A DNA stretch of 64,000 nt from Cranoglanis bouderius (taxonomy: Eukaryota > Chordata > Actinopteri > Siluriformes > Cranoglanididae). The stretch's first letter is position 1. Each line of letters starts with the position of its first letter. The position numbers and the translations under genes are program-made. The stretch lies in NCBI GenBank assembly GCA_023630585.1, contig CM042566.1:11043754-11107753 (forward strand). Direction: 5' to 3'. The notes below the pieces were generated by a model. The model saw only the letters and a list, made by a program, of their open reading frames with translations, was not told the DNA's origin and made no database searches. Below, piece after piece: positions 23,701 to 37,100 of this stretch.

Positions 23701-26700
23701 GTGAGTCACTCACCCACACGCACACACAATTCTGTATGGGAGTTTTTAATTTAACTAATTTATCCCAAGTGTCTGAAAATAAAACCAAGTTTATACACTA
23801 AATCTGCTTTGTTTAAAAATAAAAATAAAAGTAGACAACCAATTTCTTCCCACATTTAAAGAAATTGTTTTAAACAGTTTAAATATCCATCTTGACTCAA
23901 TAGCAGCAGTGTTAGGTTTAATTGTGAAGACTCTTTTTGATCCAATCAAAGCATTTAAACCAGTTTTGGAAGTAATTATGGATACATGACATTTGTAGTG
24001 TCAGTGTGTCTTAATTTGTCCCCAACAACCAAGGTAGACAAGCAAAAACAAATGCTGGCTTCAGACAGAATGAACATGTACAATATGTGATTGCATAGCA
24101 AACGACATAATGCATAGAAAGTTAAAAAAAAGGCAGAAACTCAAAGCAAAAGAAAACTCAAAGCAATATGCCTTGAAAATAGAACATGCACAGCAAAACA
24201 AATGAAAAACAAATGGGCGGAAACATGAGTCAATGTTTGTGATAGAACTGTAAGAAACTGGTTGAATGAAATGAACTTTACATTTGGAAAAGCCAAACGA
24301 AAACCAGCACTAACACCTGAACAGTTGAGTTCCCTTTCTAAGGGAACTCAACGTTGCGTGAGCTTCACACTGTGGGAATAAGAATACCCACTCCGTCATA
24401 CTGAGGGAATGGCCTGTTCCAAAGATCCGAGCCCGAGGGTCACTGCAAGACACTCGAGCCTGGAGTGGAATGCATGTCCAGACTATAATATCGAATGAAT
24501 GTGTGTGGCATAGACCACCCCGCTGCAGCACACACATTCTGTAAGGGTACCCCTTTGGATAAAGCCTTCGAGGAGGCGACACCCCCTAGTGGAATGAGCC
24601 CTTATGCCCAGAGATGTAGCAAGACTGCATGCCTCATAAGCGATAGAGATAGCTTTCACTATCCAAGTAGAGATGCGTTGCTTTGACACAGCATCATCTC
24701 TACTGTCGCCCCCAAAGCAGACTAGCAACTGCTCTGATTTACGCCACTGGCCAGAGCGGTGCATGTAAGTACAGAGAGCCCCTACTGGACACAGCAGGTG
24801 CAATTTCTCTTGTTCCGGTGTGAGGAACGGAGGAGGGCAGAAAGCCTGCAACACTATCGGCTGGGCAGCAGATGTAGGTACTTTAGGAATATAATCCGGC
24901 CTAGGATATAGGAAGGCCTTGGCTAATCCAGGGGCAAAGTCAAGGCAGGAAGGGGCAACAGAGAGAGCTTGTAGGTCTCCTATGTGCTTGAGAGATGTCA
25001 GGGCCAGCAGAATAGCTACCTTTAAAGTAAAAAGCTTCTCAGAGGCAGTCTCTAAGGGCTCAAATGGGGCACCTGACAGACCTTCCAGGACCACAGAAAG
25101 GTCCCAGGAAGGTATGCGTGGTCTGCAGATGGGCCTCAGCCGCCTGGCACCACGCATGAACCTCGATGTTAGAGGATTTTGCCCTACAGAGGCTCCATCA
25201 TTAGAGGTGTGGCTGGCCGAATTGGCGGCAACATAGACCCTGATTGTAGAAGGAGCAAACCCTGCAGAGAAGTGTCCTTGTAAAAACTCGAGGACTGTAG
25301 CTATTGTGCAGTTTACTGGGTCTAACCGACGTTCCCCACACCACGAAACAAAAAGTTGCCACTTGAGCGCATACAATTTTCTCATGGATGGTGCTCTAGT
25401 GTTCAACATGGTTTCTACAACCTCAGTTGAGAGACCAGAATCTATGAGCTGGTGCCTCACAGGGGCCAGACCCACAGTTTCCATAGTTCCGGCCGAGGGT
25501 GATAAATCAATCCTCTGGCTTGAGACAGTAGATCCCTGCAAACGGGAATCTCCCAGGGAGTGCTGTCTAGCAGGGATATTATCTCTGAGAACCATATTCG
25601 AGCTGGACAATAAGGTGCTACTAGCAGCAGACGTAGACGGTCTTGGCGAACTCTTGCTAGAACCTGCGGGAGCAGAGCGATCGGGGGAAAAGCGTACAGA
25701 CATGACCTCGGCTATGTGTGCACCATGGCGTCCAGCCCCAATGGTGCGGGAAGAGTGAGGGCTAACCAAAGCGGGCAGTGTGTTGTCTCCTCGCAGGCGA
25801 ACACATCCACCTCCGCTCAGCCGAACCTCCGCCATACGGACTCCACCACGTGTGGATGGAGCCTCCAATCCCCAGGCCTCAGCCCCTTCCTCAACAGGAT
25901 ATCTGCCCCCACATTCCAGTTCCCCGGAATATACATTGCACTCACTGACAAAAACTTTCCTTCCGCCCAGAGAAGAATTAGTTGCGCCTGCCTGAACAGG
26001 GGGCGCGAATGTAACCCCCCAGGTGGTTGATATATGAGACCACTGCTGTGTTGTCTGTCACAACTAACACACAGTGACCTCTTAATTGAGGAATAAATAA
26101 TTTCAGTGCTAGAAATACAGCCCTAATTTCTAGGCGATTTATATGCCACTGCAGGTGAGGGCCACTCCAGAGACCGTGAGCTGGATGGTCATCTAAGACC
26201 ACGCCACAGCCTGTAAGGGAGGCGTCTGTCATTACCGTCTTGCGATAAGAGAGTGTGACTCAAGGCTAGAAACCGGGGACACCTCCGAATTTTCAATGCA
26301 TGTAGGCATCGCCGCATGACACTGATTACTCTCAGGGGTTTCATCCTTGGATTAAACCTCCGACTTTTCAACAACCACTGAAATGGTCTCATGTGCTATA
26401 GGCCCAACAGAATGATGTTGGCTGCTGCTGCCATAAGCCCCAACAGTCTCTCGTAGAGACTGGAGGAGATGCCCAGATCCAGCTTTATTTTGCTCAATGT
26501 TGATAGGATTGATCCTACATGTATTGGGGATAGAAATGCCCTCATTGTAGTAGAACCCCATATAACTACTAGAAAAGTTGTCTTCTGCACTGGAGAAAGC
26601 ATATTTTTCTTGAGGTTCAAGCTTGAGCCCCAAGCTCCTCATGTGTGCAAGAACAACATCTCGAACCACCAGTTCCCTGGATCATGCTAGAATTAACCAT

Positions 26701-28127
26701 ACCCTGGATGCCCTGGAGTCGCAAAGGAGCCAGAGCTGCATCCATGCACTTTGTGAAGGTGCGAGGGGATAAAGCTAGACCGAAGGGAAGAACCCGATAT
26801 TGGTACGCATTCCCTCCAAACGTGAACCTCAGGAACTTCCTGTGACTGGGCAATATTTCGATGTGGAAATATGCATCTTTTAGATCGATTGTCACAAACC
26901 AGTCCTCGAACTGAATCTGTGGAACAATAAGTTTGCTCGTCAGCATCTTGAACCTGTATGTCCAAAGAGTACAGTTCAGATGGCGCATCTTTTTTGCGGC
27001 CCAGGAAATAACGGCTGTAAAAAACCTCCCTCCCTCAGGGAACGGGGTACATGTTCTATGGCCCCTTTATCCAAGAGGGATCTCACTTCCTGCGCTAACG
27101 TCGGGCTCTGTTGTGTGCTGACTATTGTGGTGAGCACACCTCTGAACCGAGGGGGTCGAGCTCTGAACTGGACCTGGTAACCCTTTTCTATGGTGGACAG
27201 AACCCATGGAGACACATTTGGCAGTAGTTTCCACGCTGCCAGATGGTCTTTCAGAGATGTTAACACTTCCACATTCTGTTGGGGGGAAAGCATCAGATTT
27301 TCGTTGCCCTGTGACAGCTCACTGACCAGAGAAAACTGAATACTTGGGATGACATTGGCTAGGGGAGGCTCTACAGTAATACTGGGGGGTAACTGCCCTA
27401 ACAGCCTTAAGTCCCCTGATACTTCCCTCCATGGCCCATCAGGGCTGCTCCTTCTTTGACTGCTTGGCTTTTATGATCATTCTCAGATCAGGCCTACTAG
27501 CAGGCTGTGACTGTGGCCTCCCAGTCCCCCTGGATCTCCGTGGGGGGAGGTGGGCCGCCACATTCGCCTGTGCTTCCCTCAAACTTGACACGACAGGGAA
27601 GGAACTGGCTAAATGCCACTGTTTACTGTTTCACCTGTCGGCGAACAGGCCAGAAGGTTCAACAGGGGCTTCCAGCAGGGAGACCTTATCTTTATCTCCC
27701 ATCCCTGAGAGGTTGAGCCATAGGTGCCTCTCTGCCGCAACCAAGCTACCCATTGAATGGCCGATATGAGGTGCCGTTTGCTTGGTCACCTAGAGAGACA
27801 AATCCGTGGCGTGGTGAAGCTCCGCCACTGCCTCGGGCCCAATTCCCTCCCCGCTGTCGAGCTCACTCAGCAGGTCTGGTAGGCCTGCAACATTGCCATC
27901 ATATGCAGTGACCCACAAGTGAGACTCGCTGCCGCATAGGCTTTGCCCAACAAACACCAATGTGGCCTTACATGGCTTGGAAGGCAAAGCTGGCCCCACT
28001 AAATCTCCTGCCGTCAATGGAGAGAGGTAGCTCGCAAGTGTCTCCTCCACCTTTAGCATAGCTAAATACCTGTGCTGTTCATTCCCGAAGATAGCCGAAT
28101 AATCTGACATTGTGGGGTTATATTATT

Positions 28128-28179
<52 letters not shown>

Positions 28180-28901
28180 CTGGGATTCTTAAGACGTCGG
28201 ACTACTGATCAGAAGGTCGTGAGTTCAAATCCCAGCACTGCCAAGCTGCCACTGTTGGGCCCTTGAGCAAGGCCCTTAATCCTCAACTGCTCAGTTGTAT
28301 AAATGACATAAATGTAAGTCACCCTGGATAAGGGCGTCTGCCAAATGCCGTAAATGTATAAACACGGCTAGTGTATGTTTTTTTTTTTTATAAGCGTGAG
28401 GGAGATTTATTTTCACTGAGGAGATAGCACTCATCCAGCCTGCTACGAGCCACTTCCTCTTCCCCAGGCCAGTCTAGACTGAGTTTTTCTACTGCCCTAG
28501 TAATCACTTCAAGCAGCTCTTTATATGCTTCAGAGCTGCTCTCTGTTTTTGGTGCAATGGCGCCCCCTACTGGCTCCTCGGAGTCAGAAAGGGCATTTTT
28601 GTCTTTCCATAACCGAAGGAGGAGTCATGACATGAGCACCAAAATCTGGCGGAGAACCGGACCCGGAAGACAGAGCAAGAGATAGAGCAGCGCTCGTCTG
28701 TGGCTCATCTTCCAGATCCATACCAGATCCATACCAGATCCATACCCCAGATCTGCGAGGCTCTGAAACCCAAGTCCCTTCGACCGAGAAGAGAGCGAGC
28801 CGCGAGTGAAGCTGCCTGATTGTAAAGCGCTCACAGCGCACGCTATTAGCTCCCTCAAGAGCCGCTGTGGCATGCTCCACTCCCAGACACTTCACACAGA
28901 A

Positions 28902-28946
<45 letters not shown>

Positions 28947-29035
28947 GAAGTGTCATTTCTTCTGTGTTGTCCCATGAAAAGATATAATAAAATATTTAGA
29001 AAAATGTGAGGGGTGTACTCACTTTTGTGAGATAC

Positions 29036-29085
<50 letters not shown>

Positions 29086-30795
29086 AAATAGAGAGGAAAT
29101 GAAGAGTCTTTTTGCACGTTCACACAAACGACCGACATCCAGTCTTTCGCTGAAGAAAAGGCTGATGGCATGGTTCACAGGTGCCGTTTTTATATAACGT
29201 GACACGCTTAATTGCCACGTCACCTGACCATGACATGCCTATAAATTAGGCATGATTTCACACAGACTTCAGATACCGATCACGCATGAGGGCGCTTCCC
29301 ACAGCTTGAAGCTCACGCAACGTTGAGTTCCCTTAGAAAGGGAACAAGGTTACAGTGGGCTAAAGAGACACTATCATGGAGTGTGGATGATTGGATGAAA
29401 GTGATATTCAGTGATGAATCACAAATTTGCACTGGCCAAGGAGATGATGCTGGAACTTTTGTCTGGTGCCGTTCTAATGAAACATATAAAGATGACTGCC
29501 CAAAGAAAACAATCAAATTCCCCCAGTCATTTCTGATATGGGGTTGCATGCCAGGTACAAGACCAGGGGAGACCTCAACAGTCAATGCACAGGTGTACAT
29601 TGAAATTATGGACTCTTTTCTCATTCCATCGATAGAAAATAGGTTTGGTGATGAAGTCATTTTTCAGGGTGATACTGCATCTTGCAACAGAGCAAAGAGT
29701 GCTAAAGCTTTTTTTCAGGAAAGGCATATCATCATTTCAAAATGACATGGCCAACAAACAGTCCAGATCTCAATCCAATTGAAAATTTATGGTGGAAATT
29801 TAAAAAAAGGCTCACAAGGCTCCATTTCTCCACTATTTGAGAGTTGGAACCAGCTTCGTGAAGAATATTGTTTTTCATTAGTGAAGTCCATGCCTCAAAG
29901 AATTCAGGCCATCATAAAAGCTCACATAAACAATGTATAAATTGTGATTATTATTTTTTTTTGATGATTCCATAATTTTTTCATCTACTTGATCTGGAAA
30001 AAATTGCCAGAAATTAAAACAATTGAATTTAACTGTACTGTATGTTTCATGAAGCCAGAATGTTTAGCTATTGAACAAAAATTGTTTTGTGTCATATCCA
30101 TGATTTGTTTATTTGCTACGAAGTATAAAAACCGGCTGAGCATCCTCTAAGTGTGGTGATTCCATAATTTTTGCCAGGGGTTGTAGCAGAGGTTATAAAC
30201 TTTAGAGTACACGTTATTCACTGTAACTTTAAGTGGCAATCATTTTAAGCTCCTATAAAAATGGTTTTGTATTTACTACATATGTTTAATACATAGTGTA
30301 TAACATAACTGCATTCTAGAACCAGCACTATGTACACGATAGAACCTAATTTATGATGATTCAACAGCCTGATAGAAAAGAAATCCTGATAGAAACGAAA
30401 AACTAAGAAAAAGTATATTATTATCTTAACAAGCTTGAGTATGAGTAAAAAGTAGCCTATCCTCATTAAAACTATTACAAATAAAAAAAAAATATATTAA
30501 ATGTAATATGTTACTACATACTTCTGTGGACAACATCTGAGTATAGTAATACTAGAACACAATGCTACAATAAATGTTATCATATGTATATTGGAACAAA
30601 TTCATCAAGAGTAGTACAGTATGAATATGCTAATGTTGGTATGTTTTAGATGTGACAGTTCAACCAACGCCCGCTCTCACTTACCGCACCATTGGTGGGA
30701 TCCTTGACTTCTACATGTTTATGGGTCCCACTCCAGAACTGGTGGTTGAGGAATACACTGCGGTAAGAGAGTGTGTGTGTGTGTGTGTGTATGTG

Positions 30796-30827
<32 letters not shown>

Positions 30828-32174
30828 AGTTTAAGCACCAATGGCAAGGGGACTAAAGACAAAAAAACTTCATTCCCAATAGGGAATAGCATTGAAAAGT
30901 GTAAAGAAAACTGTGTAAGAGCCTGGCATTAATATCAGCTTTATATCAACTCGTGTGTTTGTGTGTGTCTGGCTTACTGAGATTTTGCAGCATCTCTTGC
31001 TGTGTTTCACTGAAGGGGAAAAGGCACAGGATGTGAAAGTCGCATTTGTTTGAGTGCTGTTATTTTCACTTCACACTAACTTTATCTAGGTGACCTGTAA
31101 ATTTGTGAACCTCAGTCTTGTGAGCCAATAGAAAAAAAAAGGCTGTACTGTTATCCCTATGGAAGAAAAAATGGAGGTGCTGCTAATTATGATGTACACT
31201 GTATATTTGCCTTCCTATATATTAGAGTAAAGAACAAATTTCATACTTTATTTTAAGATGTACAATTATGTGCATATAAGGAAACTAATTAGTAGTAAAT
31301 ATATTTAAGTGCAGTTGCAATGCAAACAGTTTATTAAGATGTACTGTACCATATGGACATACACACATTAATTTTGTGAGATTAATATAATGTAAGCAAT
31401 TAAATATCAATTAATTCAAAACATGTTTAAAGCTGTTTTAGTTATGCTGTTAACATAGAGCTGTCCTGTTCACCAGTGTTAGAAGACAGAGACGGGTCTG
31501 GATGCATGGGCAGGGGGAAATTCAGTTTAATAGGGATAACCAAAAGTAACAGAACACATTCAAAACTATAGGAACAGGGGAAAAACGCAACACAAAGGCA
31601 GGGTCAAAAACAGTCCAACAATAACCAACAAAATGGCAAGGCAGTAATCCAAAGGGCTATAGCAATAATCCACAAAAAGGGCAAGGCAGTAATCCGAAAG
31701 CCGAGGGGCATAGCAAAGTTCCAAAATCCAGTGATCCAGTCCGTAATAATCCGCTTGGTATAGACAAAGACACAAAGGTACAGGGCTAGTCTAATACTTC
31801 GCGTTTAAGCGAAGAAACAGAAGGGCTTAAATAATATGAATGAAACTAGATGTAAACGTAAAACACCTGAAAATAATGATGAAACATAATCACCGAACCA
31901 ATGAGCAAACAGGGGCGGAGACATGACGTGAACCAAAACAAAGAACCAATAAACATACAGGGGCGGAGACATGACATAAACCATAACCAAGAAACACATG
32001 GCAACATAAACAAAACAAGAGTCTGTGAAAGCGGAAGTGCGCTACTCGCTAGCCTCAGCGAGCAGCGCGGAGAGGGAAACCCTAACACCCAACAAACGCT
32101 AAAGTTTTAGTAATAAATTTCCTTTTCTTTCCCCTCAGTCTGCTAGGAGATTCTTGTTAGTGTTATAAGCATAA

Positions 32175-32239
<65 letters not shown>

Positions 32240-32627
32240 GTAGAAGAATAAAATAATTGTTGTTGTTTATTAAAGTGATAAACCTTGAGAGGGTTACCCA
32301 TAACCCCCCTTCCCAAGATGAAATCATTGTAACACACACCCTCTCATGGCTTATTGCTTTTACAAAAAGGTGACAAAAAGCAATATGATAAAATCCTGTG
32401 TTCAGAAAATAATTTAAATGAATTAATCATATTCACTATAAACTACTTTTCCACCATGCAATATAGTCTGTTAACAGTAAGGTCTGGTGGTGCTAAGCAA
32501 CACCACTTGAACAGATTAGTGTATTCTGTGAACAGAACAATGGCTTAAGTGTTTTTATTGGTATAAAACCTGCCACATTAATACTGAATTCAATTAATGT
32601 GACATGGTCACAGGTGTGTGTATATCA

Positions 32628-32671
<44 letters not shown>

Positions 32672-34102
32672 TTTACTTAACCTTTTCACTTTTTTTGACA
32701 GATGATTGGCCGTCCAGTTCTCCCAGCTTATTGGTCTCTGGGATTCCAGCTTTGTCGCTATGGTTATGCTAATGATGCAGAAATTGCAGAGCTTTATGCT
32801 GATATGATGAGTGCCAGTATTCCTTATGTAAGATATTTATAATCCCATTTATTTTTAATTTTATTAATTTTCATATTATTATAAATGTCACATCTAGAAT
32901 TCATGTACATGTGTTCAAATACACAAGTAACACAGATAACCCTGGGATTGAGTGCTGACTGTGACCTTGTGGTCCATGACAGGATGTGCAGTATGCAGAT
33001 ATCGACTACATGGAGAGACAGCTGGACTTTGTGCTCGATAAGGACTTCATCAACCTTCCTCCTCTGGTTGAAAAAATGAGGGGGGAGGGCATGCGTTTCA
33101 TCTTCATCCTGGTACGGGGCATTTATTTTCACTTCTCACTGAGGACAGTGTTACAGTTGATCAGTCATTTTCAAACACTACCACATAGTACTACACAAAT
33201 GTTAGCTAGCTTGCTAGCAAGCATGTGCACTAGTTTTGCTTATATAATAATGTGCTTTGCCAAATAATATCTAGCTAGCAACATTATTGTTAGCTAAGCT
33301 AGGCTAATGTTAATATCATACAATCAGTTTTTGGGATTGGCTGATCAAATTCATGCAAAACCTAAATTTAAGCATAACCCTTGTTAACACAGTCACATTC
33401 GTATTCGAATATCAGGCAAACCTATCTCATTAACCTAGATCTGCACTTGTTTTTCTCCTACTGCAATAAACCTCCGGTACTCACCATATATCCCTCAAAC
33501 CCAAAATTCACCCACCATTTCTGATCAGAAGCCATAAAGAATTAGTTTCTTAGTGTCAAGTGTGAACTGGCTTTTATTGTCATTTCAACCATATACAGCT
33601 GGCACAGTACACATTGAAATGAAACAACGTTCCTCCAGGACCATGGTGCTACATAAAACAACACACTAAACACATGAGACGACACAGAACTAAAAAAAAA
33701 AAGACCTACACATTCTACATAAAGTGAACATACAAACGTGTGCAAACAACACAGGACAGTACAGTACTACTAAAACAGGACAATGGGCACAGTAAATGAC
33801 AGTGTAGTGCCGACCAGTACAAAGTTCTAGTGTGAAAGTGTCAGATATAACAGGTAGTGCAGAAGAATAACAATATAATAAAAAATGCGGTGAATATAAA
33901 CATAACATAATATGACATAGTATTCAGCAGATTAGCTTATTATGTGGACATAGCAGGTATTGCAGTAGCAACCAGGTAAATAGTATAGTAGTGACAAAAA
34001 AGAAATTGAACATATTTTTATAAGTACATTATCAGCAAAAAGTACAGGTAGTCAGTACAGAAATGTGCAAAAATTTCAGGGGGAGTGGGATGGTGTTCAA
34101 AT

Positions 34103-34141
<39 letters not shown>

Positions 34142-37100
34142 TGTGTGTCAGTCCAGTTCCTGAGTATTGAGGAGTCTGATGGCTTGGGGGGAAGAAATTG
34201 TTACACAGTCTGGCCATGAGGGCCTGAATGCTTCAGTACCTTTTTCCAGATGGCAGGAGGGTGAAGAGTTTGTGTGTGGTGTCATCCACAATGCTGGTGG
34301 CTTTGCGGATGCAGCGTGTGGTGTAAATGTCTATGATGGAGGAAAGAGACACCCCAATGATCTTCTCAGCTGTCCTCACTATCAGCTGCAGGGTTTTGCG
34401 ATTCGATACGGTGCAATTTCTGAACCAGGCAGTGATGCAGCTGCTCAAGATGCTCTCAGTGGTTCCTTTGTAGAATGTGGTGAGGATCAGGGGTGGGAGA
34501 TGGTCTTTTTTCAGCCTTCGCAGAAAGTAGAGACACTGCTGGGCTTTCCTGGTTATGAAGCTGGTGTTGAGGGACCAGGTGAGGTTCTCCGCCAGGTGAA
34601 CTCCAAGGAATTTGGTGCTCTTGATGATCTCCACGGAGGACCCGGAGGACTCTTCAGTGGAGAGTGGTTACTCTGTGCTCTCCTGAAGTCAACTCTTTTG
34701 TTTTGTCCACATTCAGAGACAGGTTGTTGGCTCTGCACCAGCCTGTTAGCCTCTGTACCTCCTCTCTGTATGCTGACTTGTCGTTCTTGCTGATGAGACC
34801 CACCACAGCTGTGTCATCTGCAAACTTAATGATGTGATTCGAGCTGTGCATTCCTGCACAGTCATGAGTCAGCAGAGTATAATAGCAGTGGACTGAGCAC
34901 ACAGTCCTGGGGGGCCCCCGTGCTCAATGTGGTGGTCCTGGAGATGCTGTTCCTGATCCGGTCTGACTGAGGTCTCCCAGTTGCAGAGGGAGGAGTTCAA
35001 GCCTAGCAGGTTCAGCTTTCCAATCAGGTGCTGAGGAATGATTGTTTTGAATGCTGAACTGAAGTCTATGAACAACATTTGAATGTAGGTGTCCTTTTTA
35101 TTATGGTTGAGGGCCATATGTAGGGTGGTGGTGATGACATCATCTGTTGAGTGGTTGGAACAATACGTGAATTGCAGGGGGTCCAGTGATGGGGCAGCCG
35201 GGTCTTGATGTGCCTCATGATGAGCCTCTCAAAGCACTTCATGATGGGTGTGAGTGCAATGGGATGTTAGTTGTTGAGGCAGGACACTGAAGACTTCTTC
35301 GGCACGAGAACAATGGTGGTGGCCTTGAAGCATGTTGGAATGACGGTGCTGCTCAAGAAGATGTTGAAGATGTCAGTGAGAACATCTGCCAGCTGGTCTG
35401 CACATCCTCTGAGCACTCTGCCAGGAATGTTGTCTAGTCCAGCAGCTTTCCGTGGGTTGACTCTGTGTGGAGTTTTCCTCACATCAGCCGTGGTTAGACA
35501 CAGCACCTGGTCGTTGGGAGGAGGGGTGGTCTTCCTCACCATCACATTTTGCACCTCAAACTGAGCGTAGAAGTTGTTCAGCGTATCTGGAAGGGAGGCA
35601 TCACTGTCACAGGCAGGTGATGTTGTCCTGTATTTGCTGATGGCCTGAATGCTCTGCCACATGCACGGCATGTCGCCGCTGTCCGTGAAGTAACTATGGA
35701 TTTTCTGGGCGTGTGCACGCTTTGGCTCTCTGATGGCCCGGGACAGTTTGGCTCTCACTGTTCTTAGGGCCGCCTTGTCACCTGCCCTGAAGGCGGAGTT
35801 TCAGGTCGCACAAGTACCTCTGCAGTCATTCACAGCTTCTGGCTGGAGCGTGTGGTGATGATCTTGCAGACAGTGACTTCATCAATGCACTTGCTGATGT
35901 AGCTGGTCACTGATGCCGTGTATTCCTCCAAGTTGTTGGGGTCACTGTCAGTTGCAGCCTCCCTGAACATGTGCCAGTCAGTGTGCTCAAAACAGTCCTG
36001 AAGAGCAGAGATTGCTCCTGCTGGCCAGGTTTTCATCTGCTTCAAAACTGGTTTGGAGCGTCTGACAAGACAAGAAGAAAACAGGACGAGGTCAGGCGAT
36101 CAGCGAAAAATGGAACAGGGATATACAAAAACATAAACAAAAGATGGAACAGGGTCAATAACTAGATTATCGAGACATGGCACAAAAAATTTAACAAAGA
36201 CACAGAAGTGTTTTAAATACACACACTAATCAAACGGCAAACTGAAAACAGGTGAGAGTAATTGGGAAACACGAGGGGGACAACCAATGACAGGACATTG
36301 GTGGTGACAAGACAGGAGTCAAAACAAACGGAAGCGCATGCCAAAGCACTGCGGGCTGCTTATGTGCGCTGAGCACCTCTGCTCTTACACAGTCTTTTAA
36401 AAACTGACAATATGCTGCCCCCAATTTTTATGTTACTGCCAAAAAAACAATCCATCTTGTCCACATGGTAAATAAATGTCATTCAACATAAACATAAAAT
36501 AAAATTGTTTCAAAGTCAGAAAATCTCGATGGGAATTTTTGTCATATTTCATCAAAATGAATAGCTTGTAATTTTCTATTAAATACTTTAAATGATCAAA
36601 AAGTAAACATTTATGTCACTACTAAACTTTTTTTCCTTTTTTTGTTTGTTTTCTTTTTGAGGATTGACAACTTTGTTTCAATATCGACATTCAGTATCAA
36701 CATTCATTGTACATAATATTTAAATCTCATAATTTTACATTTTTCCCTGATGGAGCACTGTAACGAAACTCGCAGCAGTGGCAGGCAGCGCACAGACACA
36801 CAGAGGTGTTTTGAGGGGAATTAGTGCCCGGTGTATTTACAATATTTACAAACTTTAAAAAATAGAAAGGGGTGTAACGAGTCAAAAGCATTACTAGCAT
36901 TATTATTTTCCACCAGAATAATGAAATGGATCAACTTTAAACATGAAACGAAACAGAATCGCACGCTTAAATTCGAAGCACCTTTTTAAAGGAGACGAGT
37001 TTTAAAGCGTGCCCGCATCTCCACCATAATATGTAACGAATCAAAAGCATTACTAGCATTATTCTTTTCCACCAAAATAATGAAATGGATCAACTTTAAA

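Larger units (their letters stand above)
24329..29345 (-). mobile_element. DIRS-type tyrosine-recombinase retrotransposon
   Basis: A 5 kb element with inverted ends: GTTCCCTTTCTAAGGGAACT then CAACGTTGCGTGAGCTTCAC at 24329-24369, and the complement at 29302-29345. On the minus strand the order is gag-like ORF1, RT with RNase H, then tyrosine recombinase: the DIRS layout, with no integrase or protease. Inverted rather than direct terminal repeats and no evident target duplication also fit DIRS. It is decayed: a frameshift in YR, a lost RT active site, two TA-rich expansions, an inserted SINE and a Tc1 end fragment. It lies inside a Tc1 copy. Confidence 0.88.

Noticed and set aside
25306..25758. 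150-codon + strand frame in the DIRS region
   Set aside because: Mirror of the recombinase coding strand; its residues match no family and it overlaps the readable minus-strand recombinase.
28181..28360. Functional tRNA gene
   Set aside because: The A box is weak, no full cloverleaf can be drawn, and the SINE tail continues directly from the tRNA-like head.
31846..32088. 80-codon minus-strand frames rich in Cys, Leu and Phe
   Set aside because: They come from the LTR-like repeat with duplicated motifs; overlapping frames of the same kind indicate chance openness.
34167..34793. 208-codon + strand frame
   Set aside because: Antisense shadow of the L2-like reverse transcriptase, whose conserved blocks read clearly on the minus strand.
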